Assembly: GCF_003261175.1 (NCBI RefSeq) | Contig: NZ_QLNP01000017.1 | Coordinates: forward strand, 62,001-126,000 | Direction: 5' to 3' | Length of the DNA stretch: 64,000 bases | DNA from: Arthrobacter globiformis | GTDB taxonomy: Bacteria; Actinomycetota; Actinomycetes; Actinomycetales; Micrococcaceae | Shown: one piece after another, positions 62,261-64,000 of the stretch | How positions within the stretch are numbered: the first letter of the stretch is position 1 | Layout of the letters: each line of letters begins with the position of its first letter | The notes under the pieces: generated by a model | What the model saw: only the letters and a program-made list of their open reading frames with translations | The model's database searches: none | Told to the model about the DNA's origin: nothing | Program-made: the position numbers and the translations under genes

Positions 62261-62317
62261 GTGAGCTCTCGACGGTTTCGAAGCCGTTAAGCGATGAGAT
62301 CTCACCTCTCGGCGCGC
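62261..62317. repeat. Left copy of a 57-bp hairpin direct repeat
   Basis: The left copy matches the right one (63331-63387) at about 50 of 57 positions. It contains the internal inverted repeat GTGAGCTCTCG ... TGAGATCTCAC. The stop codon of the DUF559 gene (62302-62304) lies inside it, so the repeat supplies the protein's last few codons. Confidence 0.85.
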
Positions 62318-63243
62318 CACCCGCACCGCACCAACGCGTCCAGCACACGCTGAGCGCACCCGTCGAAGCCCCATGTCCTCACCTGCGACGCCGTGATCGT
62401 CACCGAAGTCCAGCCGATCGCCGCGATGGACTCATCCCGGCGGATGTCTGATTCGCGCTGGCGCGGTTCAAGGTGGTGCCTGCCGTCGTAGTTCACGGCC
62501 ACTTTGAATTCGGGAAAAGCCTGATCCGGCCAGGCCAGTTCCCAGCCAGTTTCATCCGTGACCACGTAACCCAACTTCGGTTCGGGGAGACCCAGCCTGC
62601 CCAGTGCCAGCCGGAGCCGGGTTTCGGGCGCCGAGTCCGAGCCAACCCTGGCCAATCCCAGAGCCCTTTTGGCCTTGCGGATTCCCCGCGCACCGCTGCG
62701 GCCCTCCACCTGCTGCTGCAGATCGGCCAGGGAACACAGGGCAATTTTCCGTGGGCCAAAGCTTCGGGACTGGCTGCAGACGAAAAAATCAGCTGCAACC
62801 ACCAGATCCTCGAGCTTAAGGATGGCGGCGAGATCCAGCCATGTCCGTGCCGGGCTCGTGACCGGAATGCCGTTGAGCTCCGTGACGTCGGCACCGAGTA
62901 ACTCAAGCCGGTGGCCAGCCACCCCCTTCCGCACGGGCCGGTTTCCGCCGTCGAACCTCGCCAAATGCACCCGCAAGTCGGTCTGGACGCTCCACGGAAG
63001 CGGGCATCGCCACAGGCGGCCGGCGGTACCGAGGCAGCAGGCGGATGACGGACACAGCCCGGACAGTAGCCGACATGTGTGCGCGAAGTCCTGTTCGATG
63101 CCCCACGGCACGCGCACTCCACGGCTCGCCACCCGTAGGTCGCTGCGCCAGGCGCGGTGCGCGGCAACACCCGCAGAACGTTGCTCGTCGAGGGTGAAGG
63201 ACCGGCCCGCGAGCTGGCCAGGCAGTGGCGACGGCTTTCTCAT
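62302..63243 (-). CDS. DUF559 (Vsr-like) protein bracketed by repeats
   Basis: The 313-residue protein has an N-terminal part resembling the winged-helix and linker region of AbiEi-like proteins (GIPVTSPARTWLDLAA near residue 125). The C-terminal DUF559 domain is a Vsr-type endonuclease fold: FPEFKVAVNYDGRHH, RQRESDIRRDESIAAIGW. In many relatives the motif reads VEYDG; here it is VNYDG, so catalysis is doubtful. The start at 63241-63243 gives MRKPSPLPGQLAGR; the frame stays open upstream. It is flanked by 57-bp direct repeats, one of which supplies the stop codon, which suggests that gene and repeats moved together. Confidence 0.75.
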   Translation of the reverse strand: MRKPSPLPGQLAGRSFTLDEQRSAGVAAHRAWRSDLRVASRGVRVPWGIEQDFAHTCRLLSGLCPSSACCLGTAGRLWRCPLPWSVQTDLRVHLARFDGGNRPVRKGVAGHRLELLGADVTELNGIPVTSPARTWLDLAAILKLEDLVVAADFFVCSQSRSFGPRKIALCSLADLQQQVEGRSGARGIRKAKRALGLARVGSDSAPETRLRLALGRLGLPEPKLGYVVTDETGWELAWPDQAFPEFKVAVNYDGRHHLEPRQRESDIRRDESIAAIGWTSVTITASQVRTWGFDGCAQRVLDALVRCGWRAER

Positions 63244-63330
63244 GGGCCATTGTGTGCACGTCCGGGCTGGTCCCCTGCGGTTATCCCCAGTGTGGAGGAG
63301 AGGTGACCAGGGCGCTCGTGCTACCGAGAC

Positions 63331-63387
63331 GTGAGATCTCGACGCTTCCGAGGCTGCTAAGCGACGAGATCTCACCTCTCGGCGCGC
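63331..63387. repeat. Right copy of a 57-bp hairpin direct repeat
   Basis: The right copy is offset by exactly 1,070 bp from the left copy. It contains GTGAGATCTCG and CGAGATCTCAC, a perfect 11-bp inverted repeat, with an inner CGCTT/AAGCG pair. It lies between the DUF559 gene and dcd. Confidence 0.85.
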
Positions 63388-63400
63388 AGAGCCCCGCGGG

Positions 63401-63976
63401 CTAAATGTCCGTGCGGTGGAAGTTCAGGTGGCTGCGGCTGGCGGTGGGCCCGCGCTGGCCCTGGTACCGGTTGCCGTACTCGCCGGAGCCGTAGGGGTAC
63501 TCGGCAGCGGACGTCAGCCGGAAAAAACAGAGCTGGCCGATCTTCATGCCGGGCCAGAGCTTGATGGGCAGCGTGGCCATGTTGGACAGCTCCAGCGTGA
63601 CGTGTCCGGAAAAGCCGGGGTCGATGAAGCCGGCCGTGGAGTGCGTCAGCAGGCCGAGGCGGCCCAGCGAGGACTTGCCCTCAAGGCGCGCGGCGATGTC
63701 GTCCGGCAGCGAGACGGTCTCGTAGGTGGAGCCGAGCACAAACTCGCCGGGGTGCAGGATGAACGCTTCACCCTCCTCCACCTCCACCAGCCGGGTCAGG
63801 TCGGGCTGATCCTCGGCGGGGTCGATGTGGGCGTACTTGTGGTTGTCGAACAGCCGGAAGAAGCGGTCGATCCGGACATCCACCGAGGACGGCTGGACCA
63901 TCGCGGCGTCGAACGGATCGAGGACGATCCGTTCGGAATCAATTTCGGCACGAATGTCGCGGTCAGAGATCAGCAC
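63401..63976 (-). CDS. dcd: dCTP deaminase
   Basis: The 191-residue enzyme has the Dcd/dUTPase fold: [29 protein letters not shown], the catalytic segment [20 protein letters not shown] and [12 protein letters not shown], and the C-terminal [19 protein letters not shown]. It deaminates dCTP on the route to dTTP. Some actinobacterial forms also hydrolyse dUTP directly to dUMP, so this may be bifunctional. It starts with GTG; TATTTT lies seven bases upstream. The gene is complete, with 24 bp left to the window edge. Confidence 0.95.
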   Translation of the reverse strand: MLISDRDIRAEIDSERIVLDPFDAAMVQPSSVDVRIDRFFRLFDNHKYAHIDPAEDQPDLTRLVEVEEGEAFILHPGEFVLGSTYETVSLPDDIAARLEGKSSLGRLGLLTHSTAGFIDPGFSGHVTLELSNMATLPIKLWPGMKIGQLCFFRLTSAAEYPYGSGEYGNRYQGQRGPTASRSHLNFHRTDI

Positions 63977-64000
63977 ACCCTCAAAAATACCAGCCCCGTG

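Overview
The window is high-GC actinobacterial chromosome, most likely Arthrobacter or Pseudarthrobacter (Micrococcaceae). The reasons are an hspR-dnaJ-grpE-dnaK cluster with HspR (HAIR) sites, a SAM-IV riboswitch, an HTH-fused MurA, an MrpA/MrpB fusion, frequent GTG starts and many apparently leaderless promoters. Nearly every base is coding. I saw no rRNA, tRNA, CRISPR, transposase or prophage gene. These identifications come from reading the sequence and from memory of protein families; no database search was possible.

Layout. 1-5 kb: the 3' part of an ECF sigma factor, an isochorismatase-like hydrolase, a short adenylate kinase, and a CitA/DcuS-type two-component system. The latter is divergent from a tripartite tricarboxylate transporter (tctCBA) and a universal stress protein (5.2-8.8 kb). 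8.9-12.6 kb: a D-2-hydroxyacid dehydrogenase convergent with a large PEP-synthase/rifampin-phosphotransferase-like enzyme. 12.8-16.9 kb: the heat-shock operon dnaK-grpE-dnaJ-hspR, with two HAIR operators flanking its promoter. 17-24 kb: an acidic repeat protein, two divergent regulator/target pairs with visible operators (TetR/NAD-epimerase and MarR/MMPL exporter), a methyltransferase and a LysE exporter.

24-30 kb: a tyrosine phosphatase, a P-loop kinase-PabB fusion, a cardiolipin synthase, PabC and a degenerate EAL protein. The PabB and PabC genes together cover the p-aminobenzoate branch of folate synthesis. 30.5-36.8 kb is a sulfur-themed region. One arm is an operon of a flavin monooxygenase, a HAL-fold lyase with an altered MIO triad, and a cysteine-synthase-like enzyme. 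Divergent from it, a SAM-IV riboswitch leads a DUF1737-rhodanese-metZ operon. 37.7-40.2 kb: an 852-residue adenylation/carrier/membrane-acyltransferase fusion whose promoter is overlapped by a DtxR/IdeR-type iron box.

40-50 kb: a racemase-like protein, a YbdK-type ligase, HTH-MurA, two secreted or small proteins, an acetyltransferase, and a TPP-riboswitch-controlled ykoEDC transporter for a thiamine precursor. 50-63 kb: a large secreted PKD-like protein, the six-gene Mrp sodium/proton antiporter operon, a UMF1-type MFS transporter and a KhtTU-type cation/proton antiporter. The end of the window has a DUF559 gene bracketed by 57-bp direct repeats, then dcd.

The most interesting candidates are the iron-boxed A-PCP-acyltransferase fusion, the HAL-fold lyase operon beside the SAM-IV operon, the repeat-bracketed DUF559 gene, and a recurring TANNNT-N6-ATG/GTG arrangement that points to many leaderless transcripts.
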